Shown in pieces: positions 17,683 to 26,450 of a stretch of DNA of 64,000 bases. Below the pieces are notes generated by a model. It did no database searches, was not told the origin of the DNA, and saw nothing but the letters and a program-made list of their open reading frames with translations. The position numbers were made by a program, and so were the translations under genes. The stretch's first letter is position 1. Each line of letters opens with the position of its first letter. This stretch comes from Streptomyces koelreuteriae (GTDB taxonomy: Bacteria; Actinomycetota; Actinomycetes; Streptomycetales; Streptomycetaceae): contig NZ_CP075896.1 in the NCBI RefSeq assembly GCF_018604545.1, positions 2,108,001 to 2,172,000 of the forward strand, given 5' to 3'.

Positions 17683-20520
17683 GTGACCGCACACACGCCG
17701 CCCACGCCGCCGTTCCGCGATCCGCGCCTGCCGTTCGCGAAGCGGATCGACGACCTCCTGTCGCGGCTCACGCGCGAGGAGAAGACCGCCTTCCTGCACC
17801 AGTTCGCGCCCGCCGTCGAGCGGCTCGGCGTCGCCGCCTTCCGCACCGGCCAGGAGGCCCTGCACGGGGTGGCGTGGATGGGCCCGGCGACGGTGTTCCC
17901 GCAGGCGGTCGGACTCGGCGCCACCTGGAATCCGGAGCTGGTGCGGCGGGTCGGCGACGCGGTGTCCAAGGAGGTCCGCGCGATGCGCGCCAAGGACGAC
18001 CGGGTCGGGCTCAACGTCTGGGCCCCGACGGTCAATCTGCTGCGCCACCCGCTGTGGGGCCGCAACGAGGAGGGCTACTCGGAGGACCCGAAGCTCACCT
18101 CGGCGATCGCCACCGCCTATACGCACGGTCTGCGCGGCGACCACCCGACCTACTGGCGCACGGCGCCCGTGCTGAAGCACTGGCTCGCCCACAACAACGA
18201 GACGGACCGGTCGACGACGTCGAGTTCGGTGCGCCCGCGCGTGCTGCACGAGTACGACCTGCGGGCCTTCCGCGAGACCGTGGAGGCGGGTGCGGTGGCC
18301 GGGGTGATGCCCGCGTACAACCTGGTCAACGGCCGTCCGAACCACGTCTCGCCCTACCTGGGCGAGCATCTGCGGGCCTGGACCGACGAGGAGCTGCTGG
18401 TCTGCTCGGACGCGGGCGCTCCGAGCAATCTGGTCGACTCCGAGCACTACTTCGACACCCATGAGGAGGCCACCGCCGCCTCCCTGGTGGCGGGCGTCGA
18501 CAGCTTCACCGACCACGGCACGGACTCCTCGCAGATGACCGGGCGGCTGCGCGGCGCCCTGGAGCGCGGTCTGCTGACGGAGGCCGACCTCGACCGGGCC
18601 GTCCGCCGCCAGCTCTCGGTCCGCTTCCGGCTCGGCGAGTTCGACCCGGAGTACGACCCGCACGACGCCACCAGCGAGTTCGACTCCCCGGGGCACCGCG
18701 CCCTCGCCCGGGAGGCGGCCGAGCAGGCGGTCGTGCTGCTGAAGAACGACGGGGTGCTGCCGCTCGCCCCGGACACCCGGATCGCCGTGGTCGGGCTGCT
18801 CGCCGACGAGTGCAAGCTCGACTGGTACAGCGGCACGCTGATCCACCGCTCGACCCCGCTGGAGGGGTTGTACGAGCGGTTCGGCGCCGAGCGGGTGGAG
18901 TTCGCGGAGGGCGTGGACCGGGTCCGGCTGAAGACCTCTTCGGGCGCGTTCCTGCACGTGCCGCCGGCGGCGGACGCCGCCGACGAGGTGCGCGGCGCCG
19001 AGGGCGCGCTCGACCCGGCGCTGCTCGCGGGCCGCACCGACCTGCCCCCGCTGACCACCGACGCGACCGGCACCGAACTGGCGCTGGTCGACTGGGGCGA
19101 GGGCGTGCTGACGCTGCGCGCGCCCGACGGCCGTTATCTCTCGGTCGCCGAGGACGGCCGGGTCCGCGCCTCCGCCGACCAGCCGGGCGGCTGGATCGTC
19201 CAGGAGACGTTCCGCCTGGAACCGCACGAGAGCGGGCACCTCCTGAGGCACGTGGGAACGGGTCGCCACGTGTGTGTCTCCGCCGACGGCGTGAAGGTTG
19301 CCGAGGAAGATCCCGAGGTGTTCGAGCTGGTCGTCGCCGAGCGCGGCGAGGAGGCGGTGGCGCGGGCCGCCGCCGAGGCGGACGTGGTCGTGGTGGTCGC
19401 GGGCAACGACCCGCACATCAACGGCCGCGAGACGGAGGACCGTACGACCCTGCGGCTGCCGGAGCACCAGGAGCGGCTGCTGCGGGCGGCCCGCGCGGCG
19501 AACCCGGCGACCGTGCTGGCGCTGGTCTCCGCCTACCCGTACGCCGTCGACCCGGACATCCTCCCGGCCGCGCTGTGGACGGCGCACGGCGGCCAGGCGG
19601 CCGGCACCGCCCTGGCCCGTGTACTGGCGGGCGACGTCTCCCCCGCCGGCCGGCTGCCGCAGACCTGGTACGCCGACGACGCCGATCTGCCCGGCCTCCT
19701 CGACTACGACGTGATCGGCGCCCGCCAGACGTATCTGTACTTCGAGGGCACGCCCCTGTTCCCCTTCGGACACGGCCTGTCGTACACGTCGTTCGCGTAC
19801 GACGGCCTGACGACCCGGGTCGAGGACGGCACGCTGCACGTCTCGTTCACGGTCACCAACACCGGCGACATCACCGCCGACGAGGTCGCCCAGCTCTACA
19901 CGCGGGCCGTCGACCCGTCCGTGCCGCGTCCGCGCCGCGAGCTGCTCGACCACGGCCGCATCACCCTCGCGCCCGGTGAGACGGCGGAGCCGAGCTTCGA
20001 GGTCCCGCTGTCCGCCTTCGCGTTCTGGGACGTCGCGCAGGACCGGTGGCGCGTGGAGCCGGGCGCGTACGAACTGCTGGCCGGGGCCTCCAGCGAGGAC
20101 GTCCGGCTGCGGGCGACCGTCACGCTGGAGGGCGAGCCCACCCTGCCGCGCGCGGTTATCGCGGGCGGGCTGGCGGCGGCCGGTTTCGACGAGCAGAGCG
20201 GCATCGAGATCGTCGACCGGACGAAGGTGTCGGGCGACGCGGTGACGCCGATGGGCGGGGCCACGGGTGAACTGGTCTACCGCGCCTGCGACTTCGGGCG
20301 CGGCGTCACCGAGGTGACGGTGGAGGTGGCCGGAGAGGGCACGGTCGAGGTCTCCCTCGACGGCGGCCCGGCCCTCGCCGTGCTGTCCCCCGCCGCACCG
20401 ACATCAGGGCCGTACGACTACGTCTCCCTCGGCGCCTCCCTCACCGCCGCGGGCGCGCACGACGTCCGTCTCAGGCTGCGCGGCCCGCTGCGGCTCGCGC
20501 ACGTCGGCTTCTCCGGTTGA
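17683..20520 (+). CDS. GH3 beta-glycosidase with inserted beta-trefoil-like domain
   Basis: This 945-aa enzyme has no signal peptide. The (beta/alpha)8 domain carries TGQEALHGV (55-63) and the nucleophile D243 in VCSDAGA. The second domain begins near 340 (AEQAVVLLKNDGVLPL). Between about 410 and 550 it is interrupted by a fascin-like beta-trefoil segment with LTLRAPDGRYLSVAEDGRV. It resumes with HINGRETEDRTTLRLP, which contains the presumed acid/base glutamate. A fibronectin-III-like domain (about 710-810) and a carbohydrate-binding-like C-terminal beta domain (about 840-945) follow. GTG 17683 has AAAGGGA upstream. It should complete xyloglucan oligosaccharide breakdown in the cytoplasm as a beta-glucosidase; beta-xylosidase activity is the main alternative. 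A strong hairpin terminates it. Confidence 0.88.
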   Translation: MTAHTPPTPPFRDPRLPFAKRIDDLLSRLTREEKTAFLHQFAPAVERLGVAAFRTGQEALHGVAWMGPATVFPQAVGLGATWNPELVRRVGDAVSKEVRAMRAKDDRVGLNVWAPTVNLLRHPLWGRNEEGYSEDPKLTSAIATAYTHGLRGDHPTYWRTAPVLKHWLAHNNETDRSTTSSSVRPRVLHEYDLRAFRETVEAGAVAGVMPAYNLVNGRPNHVSPYLGEHLRAWTDEELLVCSDAGAPSNLVDSEHYFDTHEEATAASLVAGVDSFTDHGTDSSQMTGRLRGALERGLLTEADLDRAVRRQLSVRFRLGEFDPEYDPHDATSEFDSPGHRALAREAAEQAVVLLKNDGVLPLAPDTRIAVVGLLADECKLDWYSGTLIHRSTPLEGLYERFGAERVEFAEGVDRVRLKTSSGAFLHVPPAADAADEVRGAEGALDPALLAGRTDLPPLTTDATGTELALVDWGEGVLTLRAPDGRYLSVAEDGRVRASADQPGGWIVQETFRLEPHESGHLLRHVGTGRHVCVSADGVKVAEEDPEVFELVVAERGEEAVARAAAEADVVVVVAGNDPHINGRETEDRTTLRLPEHQERLLRAARAANPATVLALVSAYPYAVDPDILPAALWTAHGGQAAGTALARVLAGDVSPAGRLPQTWYADDADLPGLLDYDVIGARQTYLYFEGTPLFPFGHGLSYTSFAYDGLTTRVEDGTLHVSFTVTNTGDITADEVAQLYTRAVDPSVPRPRRELLDHGRITLAPGETAEPSFEVPLSAFAFWDVAQDRWRVEPGAYELLAGASSEDVRLRATVTLEGEPTLPRAVIAGGLAAAGFDEQSGIEIVDRTKVSGDAVTPMGGATGELVYRACDFGRGVTEVTVEVAGEGTVEVSLDGGPALAVLSPAAPTSGPYDYVSLGASLTAAGAHDVRLRLRGPLRLAHVGFSG

Positions 20521-20544
20521 GGGTCCGGAGCCAGCCGGCGCGAA

Positions 20545-20586
20545 GAAGGGGCCCGGCACCGGAAGGCATCGGTGCCGGGCCCCTTC
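20545..20586. terminator. bidirectional terminator between GH3 and aldehyde dehydrogenase
   Basis: A perfect inverted repeat with 16-bp arms (20545-20560 and 20571-20586) and a 10-nt loop lies between these convergent genes. The GC-rich stem includes GGGGCCCGGCACC. Confidence 0.85.
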
Positions 20587-20597
20587 GGGGAGCCTAT

Positions 20598-20614
20598 ATG
20601 AAAATGGTTCCCAT
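20598..20614. promoter_or_regulatory. Zur-like box in a convergent intergenic region
   Basis: ATGAAAATGGTTCCCAT has the outer ATG/CAT and inner AA/TT pairs of the streptomycete zinc-uptake-regulator consensus (ATGAAAAT-n-ATTTTCAT type). It follows the terminator and lies between the 3' ends of two genes, so no protein-coding promoter is evident. Resemblance may be accidental. Confidence 0.3.
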
Positions 20615-20624
20615 GAGCTAGAAC

Positions 20625-22070
20625 TCAGAGGTCGATACCGGTCAGGACCAGCACGCGCTCGTAGGTGTAGTCCTCCATCGCGAACCGCACGCCCTCGCGG
20701 CCCACGCCGGACTGCTTGACGCCGCCGTACGGCATCTGGTCGGCGCGGTAGGACGGCACGTCGCCGATGACGACTCCGCCGACCTCCAGGGCCCGGTGGG
20801 CGCGGAAGGCGGTCTGGAGGTCGTGGGTGAAGACGCCTGCCTGGAGGCCGTACTTGGAGTCGTTGACGGCGGCGAAGGCCTCGGCCTCGCCGTTCACCTT
20901 GTGCACCGTGAGGACCGGGCCGAAGACCTCCTCGCAGGAGATCGTGACGTCGGCCGGTACGTCGGCCAGGACGGTCGGCGCGTAGGAGGCGCCGTCGCGC
21001 TTGCCGCCGGTGAGCAGTGCGGCGCCGGCGTCCACGGCCTCCTGGACCCAGGTCTCGACGCGCTGGGCGGCGTCCTCGCTGACCAGCGGGCCGACGTCGG
21101 TCGCGTCGTCGCTCGGGTCGCCGGTGACCTGGGCCTCGACGGCGGCGACGACGCGCGGCAGCAGCCGGTCGTAGACCGAGGCGTCGGCGATGACGCGCTG
21201 GACGGAGATGCAGGACTGGCCGCCCTGGTAGTTGGAGAAGGTGGCGATGCGCTGCGCCGCCTTGTCCAGGTCCTCGTCGCTCGCCCAGTCGGCGAGGACG
21301 ACGGCCGCGCCGTTGCCGCCCAGCTCCAGGGTGCAGTGCTTGCGGGGCACCGAGTCCATGATCGCGTAGCCGACCTTCTCGGAGCCGGTGAAGGAGATGA
21401 CGGGCAGGCGCTCGTCCTGCACGAGGGCCGGCATCTTGTCGTTGGCGACGGGCAGGACGCTCCAGGAGCCGGCCGGCAGCTCGGTCTCGGCCAGCAGATC
21501 GCCGAGGATCAGGCCGGACAGCGGGGTGGCCGGGGCCGGCTTGAGGATGATCGGCGCGCCGGCGGCGATGGCCGGGGCGATCTTGTGGGCGCAGAGGTTG
21601 AGCGGGAAGTTGAAGGGCGCGATGCCGAGCACGACACCCTTCGGGAAGCGGCGGGTGAGGGCGAGCCGGCCCTGGCCGCCCAGGTCGGTGTCGAGGCGCT
21701 GGGCCTCGCCGCCGTTGAAGCGCCGGGCCTCCTCGGCGGCGAACCGGAAGACGGACACGGCCCGGCCGACCTCGCCGCGCGCCCACTTGAGCGGCTTGCC
21801 GTTCTCGGCGGAGATCAGCTGCGCGATCTCCTCGGTGCGCTCGACGAGGCGCTTGCTGACGTGGTCGAGGGCGGCGGCCCGTACATGGGCGGGGGTGGCG
21901 GCGAACTCGTCGCGCACGGCGTACGCGGCGGCCACGGCCTCCTCGACCTGCGCGTCCGTCGGCACGCTCACCTTGCCGACGAGCCGCCCGTCCCACGGGG
22001 AGCTGACGTCGAAGGTGTCCTCGCCGGTGGCCTGACGGCCGGCGAGCCAGAAGGCGTGGGTGGAAGTCAT
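20625..22070 (-). CDS. NAD(P)-dependent aldehyde dehydrogenase
   Basis: This is an aldehyde dehydrogenase of 481 aa with the full catalytic set: active cysteine C287 in QGGQSCISV, general-base E249 in LELGGNG, and the cofactor-binding FTGSEKVG at 228-235. ATG 22070 was preferred over an upstream in-frame start 54 bp earlier. It lies 115 bp downstream of a PucR regulator on the same strand, close to gabT. By context it may oxidise a semialdehyde such as succinate semialdehyde from GABA, or another amine-derived aldehyde; sequence alone does not settle the substrate. The PucR gene upstream is the most likely local regulator. Confidence 0.9.
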   Translation of the reverse strand: MTSTHAFWLAGRQATGEDTFDVSSPWDGRLVGKVSVPTDAQVEEAVAAAYAVRDEFAATPAHVRAAALDHVSKRLVERTEEIAQLISAENGKPLKWARGEVGRAVSVFRFAAEEARRFNGGEAQRLDTDLGGQGRLALTRRFPKGVVLGIAPFNFPLNLCAHKIAPAIAAGAPIILKPAPATPLSGLILGDLLAETELPAGSWSVLPVANDKMPALVQDERLPVISFTGSEKVGYAIMDSVPRKHCTLELGGNGAAVVLADWASDEDLDKAAQRIATFSNYQGGQSCISVQRVIADASVYDRLLPRVVAAVEAQVTGDPSDDATDVGPLVSEDAAQRVETWVQEAVDAGAALLTGGKRDGASYAPTVLADVPADVTISCEEVFGPVLTVHKVNGEAEAFAAVNDSKYGLQAGVFTHDLQTAFRAHRALEVGGVVIGDVPSYRADQMPYGGVKQSGVGREGVRFAMEDYTYERVLVLTGIDL

Positions 22071-22184
22071 GTCCGGGTTCCGGCCCTTCGACGTCGGGGG
22101 TGGTCCTGTACTACGGGTTCCCACGGTAGGGGCGAGGTGGCCGAAGGGCGTTTGTCCGGGGTGTAGCAGTCCCGGCCGCGAACA

Positions 22185-23879
22185 CTACGGTTTGGCAGGC
22201 GGGGCCGGTTCCGTGGTCGTCGCCTTGAGGGCCAGCCACAGCTCCATCCGGGCGTCCGGGTCGTCCAGGGAGCGGCCGAGGATCTCCTCGACGCGGCGCA
22301 TGCGGTACCGCAGGGTGTGCCGGTGGACGCCGAGGTCGGCCGCCGCCGCGTCCCACTGGCCGTGCCGGGACAGCCAGGCGCGCAGGGAGGCGACGAGGTC
22401 GCCGCGGCCCGTGGCGTCGTGCTCGTACAGCGGCCGCAGCATCCCGTCGGCGAAGGCCCGTACCGCGTCGTCCGCCAGTAGCGGGAGCACGGATCCGGCC
22501 GCCATCTGCTCGTGCTCCACCAGGACGCGTCCGCGCCGCCGGGCCACCGACAGGGCCTGCTCGGCCTGCTTGTACGCGGAGGAGGCGGCGATGGGCCCGG
22601 CCGGTGCCGACAGGCCCACGACCAGCTCGGCCTCCTCGCCGCCCGGCGCCTTCTCGCGTGCGCCCGCCCGGGCCGTCTCCAGGGCGGCCGCGTACTCCCC
22701 GCAGGCCGCGGCGGCGGCGCCCCGGTCCGCGGCCAGCACCACCAGCCGCTCCCCCTCGGGCACCACCAGGACGGCCTCGCCGGCCCGGGCCGCCGCGGAC
22801 TCCATGACGTCGGCGAGCGCCGCGAGGGGGTCTCCGCCGGTGTCGGCGGCGGCGAGCGCGGCGGCGGAGGGGCGGTCGACGGCCGGTACGCCCGCCCGGG
22901 ACTCGGCACGGGTCAGCGCGGCCGACGCCGACACCGGCACCCGCTCGGCGACCAGCATCCGGAACGGCGCGTCCAGCAGGCCGCCGTACAGGCTCCCGGC
23001 GACCGTGCGCGCGTGGTCCGGCTCCCCGGCCAGCAGCATGCGCAGCACCGCCTCGCCGACCCGCTGCTCGGCGGCCTGGAGGGACCGGGAGCGTTCCGTG
23101 GTCAGGGTCAGCAGGGCTATGGCGGAGTGGACGGCGTAGCGCTCGGCGGTGCCGAGGGCGGCGGCCGTGCCGACCGCGAGGGCAGCGCGAGGGCGCCGGC
23201 CCGTGCCGATGGTGTGCAGTTCGACCCGGTCCTCGTTCTCCGGACCGCCGACCACCGAGGAGGCGGGCGCGGGCCGCTCCCGCAGCCGCTCGACGTCGCC
23301 GGTGAGCCGCGCGGCCCGCCGTCCGGCCCACTCCGGTGCCGTGGCGACGACGGCGCCCGAGGCGTCGTACAGCGCGGCCCAGCCGTCGACCTGCGCGGCC
23401 AGCGCGGCCAGCAGCCCCTCCGGCCCGCCGGTCTGCGCCTGCCGGGTCAGCTCGCGCTGGGCGGCGAAACCGGCCGTGACGGCCCGGTACTGGTCGGCGG
23501 CGATCGCGGCGGAGACGGCCTTGCTGATGGCGAGGAAGGGGGTGCGGCGCGGCACCTCCAGCAGCGGCAGGCCCTCTTCCCCGGCCGCGTCGACGAGCGC
23601 CTTGGGCGTCTCCTCGTAGTTGACGCCTATGGCGAAGCCGAGCCCGACCACCCCGGCCTCGGCCAGCCGCCGCACGTACCGGCGCATGGCCTCCGGGTCC
23701 TCGGCGTCCAGCTTGAGCGCGGTCATCAGCAGCAGCTCCCCGCCCTCCATGTAGGGCACGGGGTCGGCCAGCTCGCTGACATGGGCCCAGCGCACCGGCA
23801 CATCGAGGCGGTCTTCGCCCGCCCGCACGGTCAGTTTCAGCGCGGAGTGGTGGACGAGCGAGGCGAGCGTCGGGGGCAT
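22185..23879 (-). CDS. PucR-family transcriptional regulator
   Basis: This 564-aa regulator has the N-terminal PucR sensor domain (MPPTLASLV, ELADPVPYMEGGELLL), a central GGDEF-like CdaR domain, and a C-terminal PucR helix-turn-helix with AAADLGVHRHTLRYRMRRVE near residue 510. Family members control use of purines, GABA, polyamines and related nitrogen compounds. It precedes the aldehyde dehydrogenase on the same strand and is near gabT, so I infer control of amine or GABA catabolism. The 126 bp upstream, before the membrane NTPase gene stop, presumably carries its promoter. Confidence 0.9.
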   Translation of the reverse strand: MPPTLASLVHHSALKLTVRAGEDRLDVPVRWAHVSELADPVPYMEGGELLLMTALKLDAEDPEAMRRYVRRLAEAGVVGLGFAIGVNYEETPKALVDAAGEEGLPLLEVPRRTPFLAISKAVSAAIAADQYRAVTAGFAAQRELTRQAQTGGPEGLLAALAAQVDGWAALYDASGAVVATAPEWAGRRAARLTGDVERLRERPAPASSVVGGPENEDRVELHTIGTGRRPRAALAVGTAAALGTAERYAVHSAIALLTLTTERSRSLQAAEQRVGEAVLRMLLAGEPDHARTVAGSLYGGLLDAPFRMLVAERVPVSASAALTRAESRAGVPAVDRPSAAALAAADTGGDPLAALADVMESAAARAGEAVLVVPEGERLVVLAADRGAAAAACGEYAAALETARAGAREKAPGGEEAELVVGLSAPAGPIAASSAYKQAEQALSVARRRGRVLVEHEQMAAGSVLPLLADDAVRAFADGMLRPLYEHDATGRGDLVASLRAWLSRHGQWDAAAADLGVHRHTLRYRMRRVEEILGRSLDDPDARMELWLALKATTTEPAPPAKP

Positions 23880-24005
23880 GAGGCCTTCAGGTCTGCGTCA
23901 GGGCTGTGTGATCTCTGTGCACTTTTGGCCGCCACGTATGAACGACCTGTGACGATTCTGCCTCACCGTAGGGTCCCCGCGTACCCGCACCCGTGCCGGC
24001 GGGCG

Positions 24006-26198
24006 TCAGCCCCGCAGATCGACCAGCAGCGGCGGCGCGTGCTCGCCCTTCACATCGGTCAGCGACAGCACCGCGTGCCCCGCCGGTACGCCGTGCGCCA
24101 GCTCGGACGCGGACCAGCGCTCCCGCTCGACCTGCCGCACGGTCACCGCCCGCGCGGTCGGGGCCTTGCCGGTGATCACCCGGCGCAGCATGTGCACGGC
24201 CTTGCCCGCCGGGGTCTCGGCGATGATCTGCCGGTCGGTGACGTCCCGGGCCTCGGTCCACTCCTTGCCCCACACCTCGGCGAAGTCCTGCCCGTCCCAG
24301 GGCGTGACCCCCGACAGCGCCATCCGGCAGCCGGTGGCCCCGAGCAGCGGCCCGCGCAGCGGCCGGGCCACGTCGTCCAGCGTCCGCAGGGTGAGCACGA
24401 CACCGGCGTTGCCCGACCGCAGCCGCTGGATGCCGCGCACGCCCTCCGGCGTCACCACGCCGGTCGCGTCGTCCAGCACCAGACAGGCGAACAGCGACCG
24501 GTCCTCCCGTACGGCGACACTCGCCGAGAACTGGGCGAGCACCAGCCGCGCCAGCATCCGGGAGGCGTCGGCGTGCCCGCGCTCGGGCAGGTCGATCCGC
24601 ACCCGCACGGGGTGGTCGAGGGCCTTGAGGGTGAAGGGCCGGGTGGACCCGGACGTGTCGAAGAACGAGGCGAAGGCGGGCCGGTCCAGCAGCGCGACCC
24701 GGTCCCCGAGCACCCCGCCGACGTCTCCGGGCTGCCCCATCTGCCGCTCCCGGGCGTCCAGCTCCCGCAGCAGCGAATCCTGCCCGGCTTCCTGCAGCCC
24801 CTGCCGCAGCGCGGCGAACGGCCCGGGCGCCCCGTCCAGGAGCTGCCGCAGCTCCGGTACGGAAGGGAAACGCCCGTGCACGGCCCGGAACGGTCCGAGC
24901 AACTGGGCGAGGACGGTCGTGGAGCGCCGGGTGTCACTGCCCGGGTGCGGATCGGCGAGGTCCCCGACGAGTGCCTCGGCCAGCACGGCGGCGGCCTCGT
25001 CCGGGTCGGCGGTCCCGCCGTACAGATCGAGGTCGTACTCGGAGTCCTGGTTCCCGATCCGCACGACGACGTCGTACGCGTCGGCCGGCCCGAGCCCCGC
25101 GCCCGCCCCGCCGACCACGACCACGGCGGCCCGTCCGGCCAGCGCGTGCAGACACAGCGACTCGGCGAGGGGGCGGACGACGCTACCGGTCTTGCCGGAC
25201 CCGGCGGGGCCCACGGCCACGAGCGAGGTACCGAGCAGATCGGGCCCGAGGGCGAGCCCGGCTCCTCGGTAGGCGTAGGGGTTGCGGGTGTCGTCGACGG
25301 TGGTCCCGAGCCGCACCTGGCCGGTGAACAGGTCGTGCCGGGCGAGGCGCGCCGGCAGGTCGCGCTCTCCGGAGGGGTGCAGGCAGGCGGCGGCACCGTC
25401 GCGCAGGACGGTGGAGCTGAACGTGGCGAGGCTGTGCCGTCCGATGCGCACGCCCTGCCAGGCCCGGAGGATCCGGGCGTGGTCGACGTCCCGCATCAGC
25501 CCGGAGCGGGCCTCGGCGGCGAGCCGCTCGGCCGCGTCGACGGCTCCGGCGGCGCGGAGTTCGTTCCACTGGGCCGGGTCGTCCTGAGGGTCCCGATGGG
25601 GTTCTTGAGGTTCCGGGCGACGGAAGCGGGGGACGACGAAGCGACGCCATACCTCGCCCCAGCGGCCGAGCCGGGCCACCCCGACCATGATCCCGAGGGC
25701 GACGAGCAGCTCGTAGCCCTGGTACACGATGAACGTGCCGGTCTCGCCGAGATCGCTGTCGCCGCCGCGCCAGGCGTCGGGAATGATCAGGTCGAACGGC
25801 ACCCACCACCAGTTGCCGAGGTATCCGTTCTGCAGCAGCGACCAGATCAGCCATCCCACGAGGAAGGCGATCAGCGCCCCGCTCAGCAGCTGCCGGGTGG
25901 GGATCTCCTCGGGCTCCTCGGCGGGCCGCGGCCGGTGCCCGAAGCGCCAGACGCCGGGCGCCGCGTCGGGCCGGGGGGTGCGCAGCCAGGTCATGAAGGA
26001 CGAGCCGTCGGGCGGCGGCGTCCCGGGCGCCCGCGTGGGCCGGGGCGGCACGGCCGGTCCGGCCACGGGCCCGCTCCGGCCGCCCGGTGGCTCGCCGGGG
26101 CCGTTCGGTGGCACCGAGGGCACCTCCGGCGCCCCCGCCGGACGCGGTACGGGACTCGCATGCGTACCCCGCGCCTCCTGCGTCCCGTCGCTGTCCAT
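24006..26198 (-). CDS. membrane-anchored P-loop NTPase of TraD/coupling-protein-like type
   Basis: The 730-aa protein begins with a Pro/Gly-rich disordered cytoplasmic region of about 60 residues. Two predicted membrane segments follow (about 105-124 and 156-176), then a large P-loop domain. Walker A is GPAGSGKTG near 330-338 and Walker B is FACLVLDDAT. This layout resembles type IV coupling proteins and FtsK/TraD ATPases. No mobilisation or conjugation genes are nearby, however, and it is a conserved chromosomal streptomycete protein of unknown role as far as I recall. I selected ATG 26198 because GGGGGAAAGGG lies directly upstream; an ATG 36 bp earlier lacks a ribosome site. It is divergent from gabT across a 252-bp region. 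Confidence 0.8.
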   Translation of the reverse strand: MDSDGTQEARGTHASPVPRPAGAPEVPSVPPNGPGEPPGGRSGPVAGPAVPPRPTRAPGTPPPDGSSFMTWLRTPRPDAAPGVWRFGHRPRPAEEPEEIPTRQLLSGALIAFLVGWLIWSLLQNGYLGNWWWVPFDLIIPDAWRGGDSDLGETGTFIVYQGYELLVALGIMVGVARLGRWGEVWRRFVVPRFRRPEPQEPHRDPQDDPAQWNELRAAGAVDAAERLAAEARSGLMRDVDHARILRAWQGVRIGRHSLATFSSTVLRDGAAACLHPSGERDLPARLARHDLFTGQVRLGTTVDDTRNPYAYRGAGLALGPDLLGTSLVAVGPAGSGKTGSVVRPLAESLCLHALAGRAAVVVVGGAGAGLGPADAYDVVVRIGNQDSEYDLDLYGGTADPDEAAAVLAEALVGDLADPHPGSDTRRSTTVLAQLLGPFRAVHGRFPSVPELRQLLDGAPGPFAALRQGLQEAGQDSLLRELDARERQMGQPGDVGGVLGDRVALLDRPAFASFFDTSGSTRPFTLKALDHPVRVRIDLPERGHADASRMLARLVLAQFSASVAVREDRSLFACLVLDDATGVVTPEGVRGIQRLRSGNAGVVLTLRTLDDVARPLRGPLLGATGCRMALSGVTPWDGQDFAEVWGKEWTEARDVTDRQIIAETPAGKAVHMLRRVITGKAPTARAVTVRQVERERWSASELAHGVPAGHAVLSLTDVKGEHAPPLLVDLRG

Positions 26199-26450
26199 CG
26201 CCCTTTCCCCCTGACCAGCCGCTCCGTCCACCATCAGCGAGCCAATCTAACGCCCTCCCCTGGGGAGTTCACCGCTTACACGGCCGGGTCGTGGGCAGCA
26301 GCCCGTCAGAGCGCCATGTCCACCCCGGACAAGCCGGCCCGCCGACAACGCCCACATGGAGCATGCCCACCCCCCTTTCCCCGCCCTAGCCTGCGAGAAA
26401 AGAAGCCAAGCGTCCGTAGAAATCCCTTCGCACCACCCCAGGAGCCCCGC

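Noticed and set aside
24006..26198. Integrated conjugative element based on the TraD-like NTPase
   Set aside because: No integrase, relaxase, Rep or attachment repeats were found around it, and its neighbours are ordinary metabolic genes.
22512..26450. A very long open frame on the plus strand through the PucR and NTPase region, continuous with gabT
   Set aside because: It is the antisense of well-supported genes and open only because of GC-rich codon structure. gabT has its own ATG with AGGAG at 26451.
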